NCBI RefSeq assembly: GCF_018736145.1
Contig: NZ_CP059997.1
Coordinates: forward strand, 6,199,501 to 6,263,500
Length of the DNA: 64,000 nt
Reading direction: 5' to 3'
Source: Amycolatopsis sp. CA-230715
GTDB lineage: Bacteria > Actinomycetota > Actinomycetes > Mycobacteriales > Pseudonocardiaceae
Numbering within the stretch: the stretch's first letter is position 1; every line of letters starts with the position of its first letter. Below the pieces are notes generated by a model, which saw only the letters and a list, made by a program, of their open reading frames with translations, did not search any database and was not told where the DNA came from. The translations under genes were made by a program, and so were the position numbers. This document shows, piece by piece, positions 41,971 to 50,122 of this stretch.

Positions 41971-42504
41971 TTAGCGGCTCGGGACCGCGGCGGGCGTCCA
42001 GCCGCGGTAGTTGTTGAAGTAGTTCACGCTCGTGGCGTGGCCGATCTTGCCGCCGACGCTGGTGGCGTAGAAACCGCCGTTGCCGTCGGAGATGCCGACG
42101 TGGCCGTACGCGCTGATGTTCCAGTAGACGAACGCGCCGAGCGGGGCGGCCCCGGAGTGGTGCGGCGCGCCGTTCCAGTGCGCGTTGGCCGAGGCCCAGA
42201 CGCCCGTGACGCCGTAGGCGTTCTCGACGGCCTTCTCGCACAGGCCCTGCCAGCCGGTACTGCCCATGTGGTTCTTGTACCACTGGATGGCGCCAGCGGG
42301 CGTGCCGTCGGCCGCGCCCTGGATGGCCGCCTCCGGCGCGGTGCTGAACGTGCCGGCGGCCTCGTTGACGTCCGAGGCGCTGATCGTGGCGGACGGCGCG
42401 GCCGGTGCCGCGGTCGCGCTCGCGACCGGCGCGGCGACCAGTGCGGCGACGGCGAACGCGGTGATCCCGGCCCTGGTGAGGAGTGTCTTCGAGTGCTTGA
42501 CCAT
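41971..42504 (-). CDS. Secreted CHAP-like protein (putative peptidoglycan amidase/peptidase)
   Basis: 177 residues with a signal peptide (KTLLTRAGITAFAVAALVAAPVASATA, cut near residue 33). The C-terminal domain looks like a compact papain-like/CHAP fold: Cys in GLCEKAVENAYG (about 88), GAFVYWNISAYGHVGISDGNGGFYAT with the catalytic His (GHVGI), and later Asn residues. It may cut peptidoglycan cross-links, but the motif match is by eye only. The upstream region 42505-42734 carries its promoter and that of the divergent rpmE. Confidence 0.75.
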   Translation of the reverse strand: MVKHSKTLLTRAGITAFAVAALVAAPVASATAAPAAPSATISASDVNEAAGTFSTAPEAAIQGAADGTPAGAIQWYKNHMGSTGWQGLCEKAVENAYGVTGVWASANAHWNGAPHHSGAAPLGAFVYWNISAYGHVGISDGNGGFYATSVGGKIGHATSVNYFNNYRGWTPAAVPSR

Positions 42505-42734
42505 GGTCCGCCTCCTGGCGTGCGAGTGGGCAATTCACTGACACCGGACATCGTGGCCGAGGCGGATACAAATTCCGTACACGCGCCGTCACCGGGCGTG
42601 CGGGAATACCCGCTGGGAGGGGCGCGTTGACGCCCTTGCCAGCGCATCTGGCAGAATCATCCGCTGACGTCCGGCTCCGGTTCACCTCGTGCGAACACCG
42701 ACGGGGACCCGGCGGCCACCTGAGAGAGGACACC

Positions 42735-42962
42735 ATGAAGAGCGGTATTCACCCCGAGTACGTGCCGACCACGGTCACCTGTGGTTGTGGCAACACCTTC
42801 ACCACCCGGAGCACCAAGACCTCCGGCGCCATCCACGTGGAAATCTGCTCGAACTGCCACCCGTTCTACACCGGCAAGCAGAAGATCCTGGACACCGGCG
42901 GCCGGGTCGCGCGCTTCGAGGCTCGCTACGGCAAGCGCCAGAAGAAGGCCGACGCCAAGTAG
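42735..42962 (+). CDS. rpmE: 50S ribosomal protein L31, zinc-binding type
   Basis: 75 residues. The zinc ligands are present: CGCGNTF (Cys 16 and 18) and CSNCHPFYTGKQK, so this is the C+ form, which is used when zinc is plentiful. GAGAGGA precedes the ATG. It sits in the common rho-rpmE-prfA order. Confidence 0.97.
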   Translation: MKSGIHPEYVPTTVTCGCGNTFTTRSTKTSGAIHVEICSNCHPFYTGKQKILDTGGRVARFEARYGKRQKKADAK

Positions 42963-43051
42963 CTTCACCGACGGCGCCCACTCCCGCACCGGGGGTGGGC
43001 GCCGTTTGCTTGTTCCCGGGCCGAAGCACCACCGCCGGAAGGGCGTGAACC

Positions 43052-44122
43052 ATGGATTCGAGTTCGCTCAAGGGCCTGCTCGACGAGTACGCGGATCTCG
43101 AGCGCCAGCTCGCGGAGCCGGAGGTGCACGCCGACCAGGGCAGGGCGCGCAAACTGGGCAGGCGGCACGCCGAGCTGACGCCGGTGGTCAACGCGATCGG
43201 CGAGCTGGAGTCGGCCCGCGAGGACCTGGCCGCGGCCAAGGAGCTGGCCGGTGAGGACCCCGGGTTCGCCGCGGAGGCCGAGGAGATCGGCGCGCGCATC
43301 CCGGCGCTGGAAGCCAAGCTGACCGAGCTGCTGCTGCCGCGCGACCCGTACGACGGCTCCGACGTGGTGATGGAGATCAAGTCGGGCGAAGGCGGCGAGG
43401 AGTCCGCGCTGTTCGCGGGCGACCTGCTGCGCATGTACCTGCGCTACGCCGAGCGCCACGGCTGGAAGGCCGAGGTGCTCGACTCGGTGGACTCCGATCT
43501 CGGCGGCTACAAGGACGCGACGGTGTCCATCAAGGCCAAGGGCTCCGATCCCGATGGCGTGTGGGCGCGGCTGAAGTTCGAAGGCGGCGTGCACCGCGTG
43601 CAGCGGGTGCCCGCCACCGAGTCGCAGGGCCGCATCCACACCTCCGCGGCCGGCGTCCTGATCTACCCGGAGCCCGAGGACGTCGAGGTCGAGATCGACC
43701 CGAACGACCTGCGCATCGACGTGTTCCGGTCGTCCGGTCCCGGCGGGCAGAGCGTCAACACCACCGACTCGGCGGTCCGGATCACGCACCTGCCGACCGG
43801 CATCGTGGTGTCCTGCCAGAACGAGAAGTCCCAGATCCAGAACCGGGCCCGCGCGCTGCAGGTGCTGCAGGCCAGGTTGCAGGCGATCGCCGAAGAGGAA
43901 GCCGCCGCGAAGGCCTCCGACGCCCGTCGCTCGCAGGTGCGCACCGTGGACCGCTCCGAGCGGATCCGCACCTACAACTTCGCCGAGAACCGCATCGCCG
44001 ACCACCGGGTGAACTACAAGGCGTACAACCTGGACCAGGTGCTCGACGGCGATCTCGACGGCGTGCTGGAAGCGCTGCTCACCGCGGACCGCGAAGAGCG
44101 CCTCTCCGAACACGCGGGCTGA
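43052..44122 (+). CDS. prfA: Peptide chain release factor 1
   Basis: 356 residues. It reads UAA and UAG stop codons and triggers peptidyl-tRNA hydrolysis. The tripeptide stop-codon motif PAT is in RVPATESQGRIHTS (about 187-200), and the catalytic GGQ in SSGPGGQSVNTTDSAV (Gln about 235). Next to prmC two genes later on the same strand, whose product methylates this Gln. ATG start with GGAAGG upstream. Confidence 0.97.
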   Translation: MDSSSLKGLLDEYADLERQLAEPEVHADQGRARKLGRRHAELTPVVNAIGELESAREDLAAAKELAGEDPGFAAEAEEIGARIPALEAKLTELLLPRDPYDGSDVVMEIKSGEGGEESALFAGDLLRMYLRYAERHGWKAEVLDSVDSDLGGYKDATVSIKAKGSDPDGVWARLKFEGGVHRVQRVPATESQGRIHTSAAGVLIYPEPEDVEVEIDPNDLRIDVFRSSGPGGQSVNTTDSAVRITHLPTGIVVSCQNEKSQIQNRARALQVLQARLQAIAEEEAAAKASDARRSQVRTVDRSERIRTYNFAENRIADHRVNYKAYNLDQVLDGDLDGVLEALLTADREERLSEHAG

Positions 44123-44135
44123 CCGCCTTAGCGTG

Positions 44136-44187
44136 CCCCGAAAGTGGCTTTCGGGGACTTGAACGCCCCGAAGGTCACCTTCGGGGC
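44136..44187. terminator. Tandem CCCCGAA hairpins after prfA
   Basis: CCCCGAAAG-tgg-CTTTCGGGG (44136-44156) and GCCCCGAAGG-tca-CCTTCGGGGC (44165-44187). The two are near-copies, and the second overlaps the end of the convergent gene. They probably terminate both transcripts; they may be a dispersed repeat of this genome group. Confidence 0.7.
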
Positions 44188-44984
44188 AGAAGGCCGGAAT
44201 CCTGGGCGCGCGAAGCGAAATCGGTGAGCCGTGCCGCGTAGTCCGTGTGTGCGCCGAAGTGGATGGCCAGCGAGTCCGCGCCCGCGCGCGCGAATTCGGC
44301 GGCCAGTGCCGCGGTTTCCTGGCCGCCGCGCCAGTCGATCCTCGTCCCGGCCGATACGTCGCTTGTGGACAGTGCGGCGGCGTGCTCGGCGAATTCGGCT
44401 GGCGTCAGTCCGACGCCCTGCCATTCGTCGGCGAGGGAAACCGCCCGCCGCAACGCGAACTTCGACGTGCCGCCGACCATGATCGGCACCTTCCCGGTGG
44501 GGCGGGGCTCGAACACGCCTTCGGTGTACGAGTGGAACCGGCCCGAAAACGGCCCGCCGCCGCCGAAGAGGTGCCGCAGCAGGCGGATTCCCTCGTCCGT
44601 CCGCGCGCCCCTGGTGGCGAACTCGGCGCCGACGTTCGCGAACTCCGTTGCGTCCCAGCCGATCCCGACCCCCAGTGTCACGCGGCCACCGGACAATCTG
44701 TCCACTGTGGCCACTTGCTTGGCGAGAACGAACGGGTTGCGCAACGGCAGCACGAGCACGGAGGTGCCGAGCCGGATCCGGCTGGTTTTCGCCGCCACGT
44801 AGGACAACGTGACCAGCGGCTCGTACACGCCGCCGTACACCTCGCCGTACTCGGCCGGCGGTAGCACGTGATCGGGCAGCCACACCGTCTCGTAACCGAG
44901 TTCCTCGGCGAGTACGGCGAGCCGCACCGGCTCCTGCGGGTCCATTGTGGAGGATTCGTCCGGCAGGACGGCCTGTATCCTCAT
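44175..44984 (-). CDS. Luciferase-like F420-dependent oxidoreductase
   Basis: 269 residues. Typical LLM-class features: VRLAVLAEELGYETVWLPDHV, the RIRLGTSVLVLPLRNPFVLAKQVATVDRLSGGRVTLGVGIGW block, and a late PIMVGGTS. Members use coenzyme F420 (or FMN) to oxidise or reduce small molecules; substrate unknown. Its ATG at 44984 overlaps the stop of the upstream hydrolase (ATGA), so the two form an operon. It is unrelated to the similar-class protein at 55104 apart from the fold. Confidence 0.88.
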   Translation of the reverse strand: MRIQAVLPDESSTMDPQEPVRLAVLAEELGYETVWLPDHVLPPAEYGEVYGGVYEPLVTLSYVAAKTSRIRLGTSVLVLPLRNPFVLAKQVATVDRLSGGRVTLGVGIGWDATEFANVGAEFATRGARTDEGIRLLRHLFGGGGPFSGRFHSYTEGVFEPRPTGKVPIMVGGTSKFALRRAVSLADEWQGVGLTPAEFAEHAAALSTSDVSAGTRIDWRGGQETAALAAEFARAGADSLAIHFGAHTDYAARLTDFASRAQDSGLLPRR

Positions 44985-45751
44985 CGCGCGGCCAGGAAGG
45001 TCCGGATCGCGCCGAGCCACTCGTCGCGCGCTTCGGCGCCGATTCCGTGCCCCGACGCGATTTCCACCAGTTCCGCGCCGGGGATCCCGTCCGCCAGCTC
45101 GTGCGAAAGCCATGGTGGGGCGAGGTCGTCGAACGTGGTCGCGACGACGAGCGCGGGCACGTCGATACCCGCCAGCTCCGCGCGCGTGTCGACACCGGTG
45201 AGCAGCTCGACGTGCTCGGAGCTGCCGTCCGGGATGAACGCGGCCAGCCCGGCCACCGAGTCCTCCAGCTCGGCGGCGGAAAGGCCGTTGAGCGCGCGCG
45301 ACCCGGTGGCGACGAGCGTCAGGAACCGTGCGAGCAGGTCGCGGTCGCCGAGGGCGAGCAGGCGCCGCCACAGGTCGGCGGCGAGCAGCATGCGCCGGTC
45401 GGGGTGGGCGAATCCCGCGGTCAGCACCAGTGCGGTGACCCGATCGGGGTACCTGGTGCGAATTCGCACCGCCACCGCCGTGCCGAGTGAATATCCGAGC
45501 ACGGCGAACCGGTCGAGCCCTTCGTCGACGGCCGCGTGGACCAGTTCGTCGGCGAGGTCGTCGAGCACGAGCGGCGCGGTGGCGCGCGGGGTCCGGCCGG
45601 TACCGGGGTAGTCCGCCCCGACGACCGTGTGGTCGCGCGCGAGATCGTCGATGACCGTGCCGAAGTTCGCGGCGACGCTCCCGCCGGCACCGTGCGCGAG
45701 CAGCAGCCCCTGGCCGGATCCGGCCACCGTACGGGCGAAATGTTTGGCCAT
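44981..45751 (-). CDS. Alpha/beta hydrolase
   Basis: 256 residues. LLLAHGAGGS (oxyanion loop), elbow LGYSLGTA (Ser about 88), and SGHGIG with the catalytic His are visible. Cytoplasmic; substrate unknown. It is divergent from the MerR regulator (58-nt gap) and coupled with the F420-dependent oxidoreductase, so both are likely MerR targets. Confidence 0.88.
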   Translation of the reverse strand: MAKHFARTVAGSGQGLLLAHGAGGSVAANFGTVIDDLARDHTVVGADYPGTGRTPRATAPLVLDDLADELVHAAVDEGLDRFAVLGYSLGTAVAVRIRTRYPDRVTALVLTAGFAHPDRRMLLAADLWRRLLALGDRDLLARFLTLVATGSRALNGLSAAELEDSVAGLAAFIPDGSSEHVELLTGVDTRAELAGIDVPALVVATTFDDLAPPWLSHELADGIPGAELVEIASGHGIGAEARDEWLGAIRTFLAAR

Positions 45752-45809
45752 GCCCCGACGTTAAGGGCTGACATCGATGTGAAGGCCAACGCGCGGTGAC
45801 GGGGGTCAT

Positions 45810-46163
45810 ATGCTGATCGGCGAGCTGTCCGGGACGACCGGGGTCAGCCAGCGGATGCTGCGGTACTACGAGGAGCAGAGGCTCCTGCGGCCCGAGCGCG
45901 ACGCGAACGGCTACCGCGCCTACGGCGAAGACGCCGTGACGACCGTCTGCCAGATTCGCGCGTTGCTCGCGGCCGGGCTCACCACCGAGGTCATCGCGAC
46001 CGTGCTGCCGTGCGCCAAGGGCGACGCGCCCGAACTGGACATGTGCCCCGAACTGGTCGCCACCCTGCGGCGCGAGCTGGCCGGTATGGATGAACGAATC
46101 GACACGCTCCAGCGGGCACGGGGCGCACTCGCCGGGTACCTGCCCGGCATGTGCCAGTCTTGA
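45810..46163 (+). CDS. MerR family regulator
   Basis: 117 residues. Helix-turn-helix MLIGELSGTTGVSQRMLRYYEEQRLLRPERDANGYRAYGEDAV is classic MerR. A short dimer helix follows, with cysteines in LPCAKG and DMCPEL and near the C-terminus (GMCQS). The Cys pattern is not a standard metal site, so the signal is unclear. Divergent from the hydrolase/oxidoreductase operon it probably controls; 3 nt before prmC. Confidence 0.9.
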   Translation: MLIGELSGTTGVSQRMLRYYEEQRLLRPERDANGYRAYGEDAVTTVCQIRALLAAGLTTEVIATVLPCAKGDAPELDMCPELVATLRRELAGMDERIDTLQRARGALAGYLPGMCQS

Positions 46164-46166
46164 CGC

Positions 46167-47033
46167 GTGAAGCGACAACCGCTGCGCCTGGCGATCATGG
46201 AGGCGACCAGGATCCTCGACGAGGCAGGCGTGTCCTCCCCGCGCACCGACGCGGAGCTCATCGCCGCGCACGTCCTCGGCGTCGAACGCGGGCGCCTGCC
46301 GCTCTTACCGCTGGTGGACGCGCCCGTCGTGGACGCGATCGGCCAGCTCGTCGCGCAGCGCGCGAAACGGGTGCCACTGCAGCACCTCACCGGCTGGGCG
46401 GCGATGGGGGGCATCACGCTCGATGTCGGCCCCGGTGTCTTCGTGCCGCGCCCGGAGACCGAACTGCTCCTCGAATGGGGGCTCAAGCTGCTGCGCGGCC
46501 GCGAGTACCCGGTCGTGGTGGACCTGTGCACCGGCTCGGGCGCGCTCGCGCTGGCGGTGGCGCACGCGAAACCGGACGCCGTCGTGTACGCCGTCGACAT
46601 CGACAGCCAGGCCCTCGCCTGGGCGCGGCACAACGCCGACGCGCGCGTCGCGGCGGGGGACACCCCGATCCGGCTCTACTCGGGTGACATCGGCGACCCC
46701 ACGATCTTCGCCGAGCTGGACGGCCTGGTGGACCTGGTGCTGTGCAACCCGCCGTACGTGCCGCCGGGCACCGCGGTGCCGCCGGAGGTGTCCCAGCACG
46801 ATCCCGCGCACGCGGTGTTCGCCCAGGAGGGCGGGCTCGCGGTGATCCGGCACGCGATCGCGTTGTCCGCGCGGTTGCTGCGGCCGGGCGGCGGGCTCGC
46901 GATCGAGCACGACGACACGCACGGGACCGCGGTGCCGACGCTGCTGTCCGCCCGCAGGGTGCTGTCCTCGGTGGAGGCGCACCAGGACCTCGCGGGCTGT
47001 CCCCGATTCGTCACCGCCCGCCGAAGGGGATAG
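46167..47033 (+). CDS. prmC: Release factor glutamine methyltransferase
   Basis: 288 residues. SAM-dependent N5-methylation of the GGQ glutamine of RF1/RF2. SAM motif VVDLCTGSGALALAVA (about 115), catalytic NPPY in LVLCNPPYVPP (about 192) and HemK N-terminal helix domain are present. GTG start. Separated from prfA by the inserted minus-strand LLM/hydrolase pair and a MerR gene; in many actinobacteria prfA and prmC are adjacent. Confidence 0.93.
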   Translation: MKRQPLRLAIMEATRILDEAGVSSPRTDAELIAAHVLGVERGRLPLLPLVDAPVVDAIGQLVAQRAKRVPLQHLTGWAAMGGITLDVGPGVFVPRPETELLLEWGLKLLRGREYPVVVDLCTGSGALALAVAHAKPDAVVYAVDIDSQALAWARHNADARVAAGDTPIRLYSGDIGDPTIFAELDGLVDLVLCNPPYVPPGTAVPPEVSQHDPAHAVFAQEGGLAVIRHAIALSARLLRPGGGLAIEHDDTHGTAVPTLLSARRVLSSVEAHQDLAGCPRFVTARRRG

Positions 47034-47159
47034 CGCGAAGCGTCTCCTTGGGGGGTGGTGGTCGGGCGACGCGTGGGCTGAGCCCGCGCAGGACTACCTC
47101 GGTTTTTCGTAAGCGGCGGAGCCGCTTGAGTGGGCCGTCAGCTTGCACCGCCGGGGGTT

Positions 47160-47245
47160 CTCAGCGGTCTTCTCGCGAGGACAGCTTCACCGTGGTGAAT
47201 CGGTTATTCATGAGTTGGAGATCCCGGAGCGAGAAGGCCGCTGAG
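47160..47245. repeat. Inverted repeat in prmC-sua5 gap
   Basis: CTCAGCGGTCTTCTCGC (47160-47176) and GCGAGAAGGCCGCTGAG (47229-47245) are complementary at 16 of 17 positions, and the outer flanks also pair in part. A smaller hairpin AAGCGGC-gga-GCCGCTT lies at 47111-47127. The 270-bp gap holds no gene. The pattern suggests a short dispersed intergenic element or a folded RNA. Confidence 0.5.
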
Positions 47246-47303
47246 GTTCCGCTACCCGCACCGCTAAGCAAGCCGCCGTCGAACCTCGCTACAGTTCAGC
47301 GGC

Positions 47304-47954
47304 ATGAGTGCGGTTTACGACTGCGGGCGACACGACAGCAGGGCGGACGGGCTCGCCGCGGCGGCGGGCGCGGTCCGGTCGAGCAGGCTGGTGGTGCTGC
47401 CGACCGACACCGTCTACGGCATCGGCGCGGACGCCTTCGACTCCGGCGCGGTGCAGTCGTTGCTGCGCGCCAAGAACCGCGGCCCCGATCTCCCCGTCGG
47501 CGTCCTGGTCGGCTCGTGGTCCACTGTGGACGGTCTGGTGCTCGGCGTGCCGCCGCAGGCGCGCGCGCTCATCGAGGCGTTCTGGCCAGGCGACCTCTCC
47601 ATCGTGCTGCCGCACGCGCCGAGCCTGAACTGGGACCTCGGCACCACGCGCGGCACGGTGATGCTGCGGATGCCGCTGCACCCGGTGGCGCTGGAACTGC
47701 TGCGCGACGTCGGCCCGATGGCCGTGTCGAGCGCGAACGTCTCCGGCCGCCCGCCCGCTTCGAACGTCGAAGAAGCGCGCGAGCAGCTCGGCGATTCCGT
47801 GGCGGTGTACCTCGACGGCGGCCCGTCCGGCGAGCCCGTGCCGTCCTCGATCGTCGACCTCACCGGCTCGGATCCGGTGCTGCTGCGCGAAGGCGCGGTC
47901 TCCCGCGCGCAAGTGTCCGAAGTGCTCGGTGTGCCCGTCTCGGATCCGGCCTGA
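47304..47954 (+). CDS. Threonylcarbamoyl-AMP synthase (Sua5/YwlC/YrdC family)
   Basis: 216 residues. First enzyme of the t6A37 tRNA modification: makes threonylcarbamoyl-AMP from threonine, bicarbonate and ATP. The YrdC fold is shown by LVVLPTDTVYGIGADAF, LLRAKNRGPDLPVGVLVGS, FWPGDLSIVL, TVMLRMPLHPVALELL and PMAVSSANVSGRPP. Length agrees with the YrdC/YwlC core without the Sua5 C-terminal domain. Part of the conserved prmC-sua5-wecA-like order. Confidence 0.93.
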   Translation: MSAVYDCGRHDSRADGLAAAAGAVRSSRLVVLPTDTVYGIGADAFDSGAVQSLLRAKNRGPDLPVGVLVGSWSTVDGLVLGVPPQARALIEAFWPGDLSIVLPHAPSLNWDLGTTRGTVMLRMPLHPVALELLRDVGPMAVSSANVSGRPPASNVEEAREQLGDSVAVYLDGGPSGEPVPSSIVDLTGSDPVLLREGAVSRAQVSEVLGVPVSDPA

Positions 47955-48031
47955 GGTGCCACCGGAACCTCACGGCGGGCGCGGTAGCGTGACGCCGCCC
48001 GTGCAACGGAATCCGGAGGACTGACGCGGCC

Positions 48032-49189
48032 GTGCCCACCCTGAACGCCGGTCTCCCCATCCGGGAGTACATCCTGGTCGCCCTCATCTCGGCGACGCTG
48101 ACCTTCCTGCTGACCGGGCTCGTCCGCCGCTTCGCGACCAAGGTCGGCGCGATCGCCAACCCGCGTGCGCGCGATGTGCACGTCATCCCGATCCCCCGCA
48201 TGGGCGGGCTCGCGATGTACTTCGGCGTGTGCGGCGGCATGGCGCTCGCGCACCAGCTCCCGGTGCTGCGCCGGGCGTTCGAGTTCTCGCTCGACCCGGT
48301 CGGCGTGCTCATCGGCGGCGGCGTCATCGTGCTCATCGGCGCGCTCGACGACCGGTTCGAGCTGGACGCCTGGACCAAGCTCGCCGGCCAGGTGATGTGC
48401 GCGGGCATCCTGGTCATCTTCGGCGTGCAGTGGAACAGCTTCTGGGTCCCGTGGGGCGGGGACGGCGACATCCTCGGCTCGGTGCTCGTGCTCGACCGCA
48501 ACCAGGGCGGGCTGCTCGCCGTGCTCCTGGTGGTCGTGATGGTCAACGCGATGAACTTCGTCGACGGCCTCGACGGGCTCGCGAGCGGGCTCGGGTTCAT
48601 CGCGGCCGCCGCCACGTGCGCGTTCTCGCTCGGGATCCTGGCCTCCTCCGGCGGCGACGTCGGCAGCTACCCGCCCGCGCTCATCGCCTCGACGCTCGCG
48701 GGGGCCTGCCTCGGGTTCTTACCGCACAACTTCCAGCCCGCGAAGATCTTCATGGGCGACTCCGGCTCGATGATGATCGGGCTGATGCTCGCCGCCGCCA
48801 GCACCTCGGCGTCCGGCAAGATCAACTACACCCAGTTCGGCCCGTCGGACACCCTGGCGCTGCTCTCGCCGCTGTTCGTGGTGGCCGCGGTGCTCTTCCT
48901 GCCGCTGCTCGACCTGCTGATGGCCGTCATCCGGCGCACCCGGCGCGGGGAGAGCCCGTTCGCGGCCGACAAGATGCACCTGCACCACCGACTGCTCGAA
49001 ATCGGGCACTCCCAGCGCCGCGCGGTGCTGCTCGCCTACCTGTTCGCCGGGCTGCTCGCCTTCGGCGCCGTCTCGGTGACGCTCTTCGACACCGCGCTGG
49101 TGTTCTGGCTCGTCGTGGTGGGGCTGGTGCTCGCGGTCCTGGTCACCATCGTCCCGCGGTTGCGCTCACGCAACCGCGACGCCCCGTAA
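48032..49189 (+). CDS. Undecaprenyl-phosphate GlcNAc-1-phosphate transferase (WecA/TagO-like)
   Basis: 385 residues, about 11 membrane segments. It moves a GlcNAc-1-phosphate to undecaprenyl phosphate, starting cell-wall glycan linkers (in mycolata, the arabinogalactan linker). Motifs of the MraY/WecA family: GALDDRFELDAWTKLAGQ, MVNAMNFVDGLDGLASG, NFQPAKIFMGDSGSMMIG, and MHLHHRLLEIGHSQRRAVL. GTG start. Its 3' end overlaps the convergent oxidoreductase gene by 24 nt. Confidence 0.93.
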   Translation: MPTLNAGLPIREYILVALISATLTFLLTGLVRRFATKVGAIANPRARDVHVIPIPRMGGLAMYFGVCGGMALAHQLPVLRRAFEFSLDPVGVLIGGGVIVLIGALDDRFELDAWTKLAGQVMCAGILVIFGVQWNSFWVPWGGDGDILGSVLVLDRNQGGLLAVLLVVVMVNAMNFVDGLDGLASGLGFIAAAATCAFSLGILASSGGDVGSYPPALIASTLAGACLGFLPHNFQPAKIFMGDSGSMMIGLMLAAASTSASGKINYTQFGPSDTLALLSPLFVVAAVLFLPLLDLLMAVIRRTRRGESPFAADKMHLHHRLLEIGHSQRRAVLLAYLFAGLLAFGAVSVTLFDTALVFWLVVVGLVLAVLVTIVPRLRSRNRDAP

Positions 49190-50122
49190 CCGCGCCGTGA
49201 GCAGGGCCAGGTGGATCGCGTCGGCGGCACGGGCGCCCGCCGCGGCCGCGGCCATGCCGCTCTGCTCCCACCGCGTCGTGACGTCACCCGCCGCGTAGAG
49301 CCCCGTGACCCCGGTCTGGCGGGTGTCGTCCACCGCCACGAAGCCGTCCTCGTCCATCGACAGGTTCAGCTCGTCGGCGAGCGCGGCGACCAGCGGCACC
49401 GGCCGTTGCTTCGGCGTCCACAGCAGTGTTCGCCGTGCCAACCGGCTGCCGTCGTCGAACTCCACCGTGTGCAGGGCGCCGTTGTCGTGCAGCAGCCGCC
49501 GGACGGTGCCTTCGACGACGTCCCCACCGGCCCGTTTCGCGACCGCGCGCGCCTCCTCCACGTGCGGCATGCCCGGCGGGACGATCGCGATCGCGTCCTC
49601 GGTCCACGACCCGAACCCGGTCGCCGCGACGGCGGCGTGGCTCGCCTCGTCCACGACGACGCCCCAGGGCCGGCCGGTGTTCTCCCAGCCGAGGCAGAAC
49701 GGGCAGTGGATGACACTGCGGCCCCAGCAGTCGTCGAACCCGTCGATGTCGTGGGGCAGCTCATCGACCGCACCCGTGGCGAGCAGCACGGTCGCCGCCG
49801 AGACGGGGGCGCCACCCGCGAAGTCCACGGTGAAGCCTCCGCCGTCGTGCGGCCGGACGTCGCGGGCCCGCAGCGGGAGGCGCGTGGCCATGCCGTACTG
49901 GCCGATCTCCCGCCAGACCCGGTCGCGGAGTTCCGCCGGGGACACGCCTTCCAGCCCCGGCATGCCGTGCATCCCCGGTGACGCCGCGTTGCGCGGCGGT
50001 TCCGGCGCGTCGGCCACCAGCACGCGGTGCCGGTACCGGCTCAGGGTCAGCGCGGCGGTGAGCCCGGCGGGCCCACCGCCGATGATCACCGCGTCGTACC
50101 CGGCCTGTGACGGATCGGTCAT
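49166..50122 (-). CDS. FAD/NAD(P) oxidoreductase, thioredoxin reductase-like
   Basis: 318 residues. Motifs: FAD-binding VIIGGGPAGLTAALTLSRY (about 12-30), redox-pair CPFC (near 140) in the place of the thioredoxin reductase CxxC, and C-terminal GLYAAGDVTTRW. It is the low-molecular-weight TrxR family; no thioredoxin is encoded beside it. Related proteins in natural-product clusters oxidise dithiols or form disulfides. Its start overlaps the LuxR stop (ATGA), so both are one minus-strand operon. It may handle the precursor's cysteines or simply be a regulator-linked enzyme (inference). Confidence 0.85.
   Translation of the reverse strand: MTDPSQAGYDAVIIGGGPAGLTAALTLSRYRHRVLVADAPEPPRNAASPGMHGMPGLEGVSPAELRDRVWREIGQYGMATRLPLRARDVRPHDGGGFTVDFAGGAPVSAATVLLATGAVDELPHDIDGFDDCWGRSVIHCPFCLGWENTGRPWGVVVDEASHAAVAATGFGSWTEDAIAIVPPGMPHVEEARAVAKRAGGDVVEGTVRRLLHDNGALHTVEFDDGSRLARRTLLWTPKQRPVPLVAALADELNLSMDEDGFVAVDDTRQTGVTGLYAAGDVTTRWEQSGMAAAAAGARAADAIHLALLTARLRGVAVA

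Noticed and set aside
44985..46271. N-terminal extension of the LLM oxidoreductase across the hydrolase and MerR genes
   Set aside because: Low-complexity shadow; the true start is the ATG at 44984 in the ATGA overlap.
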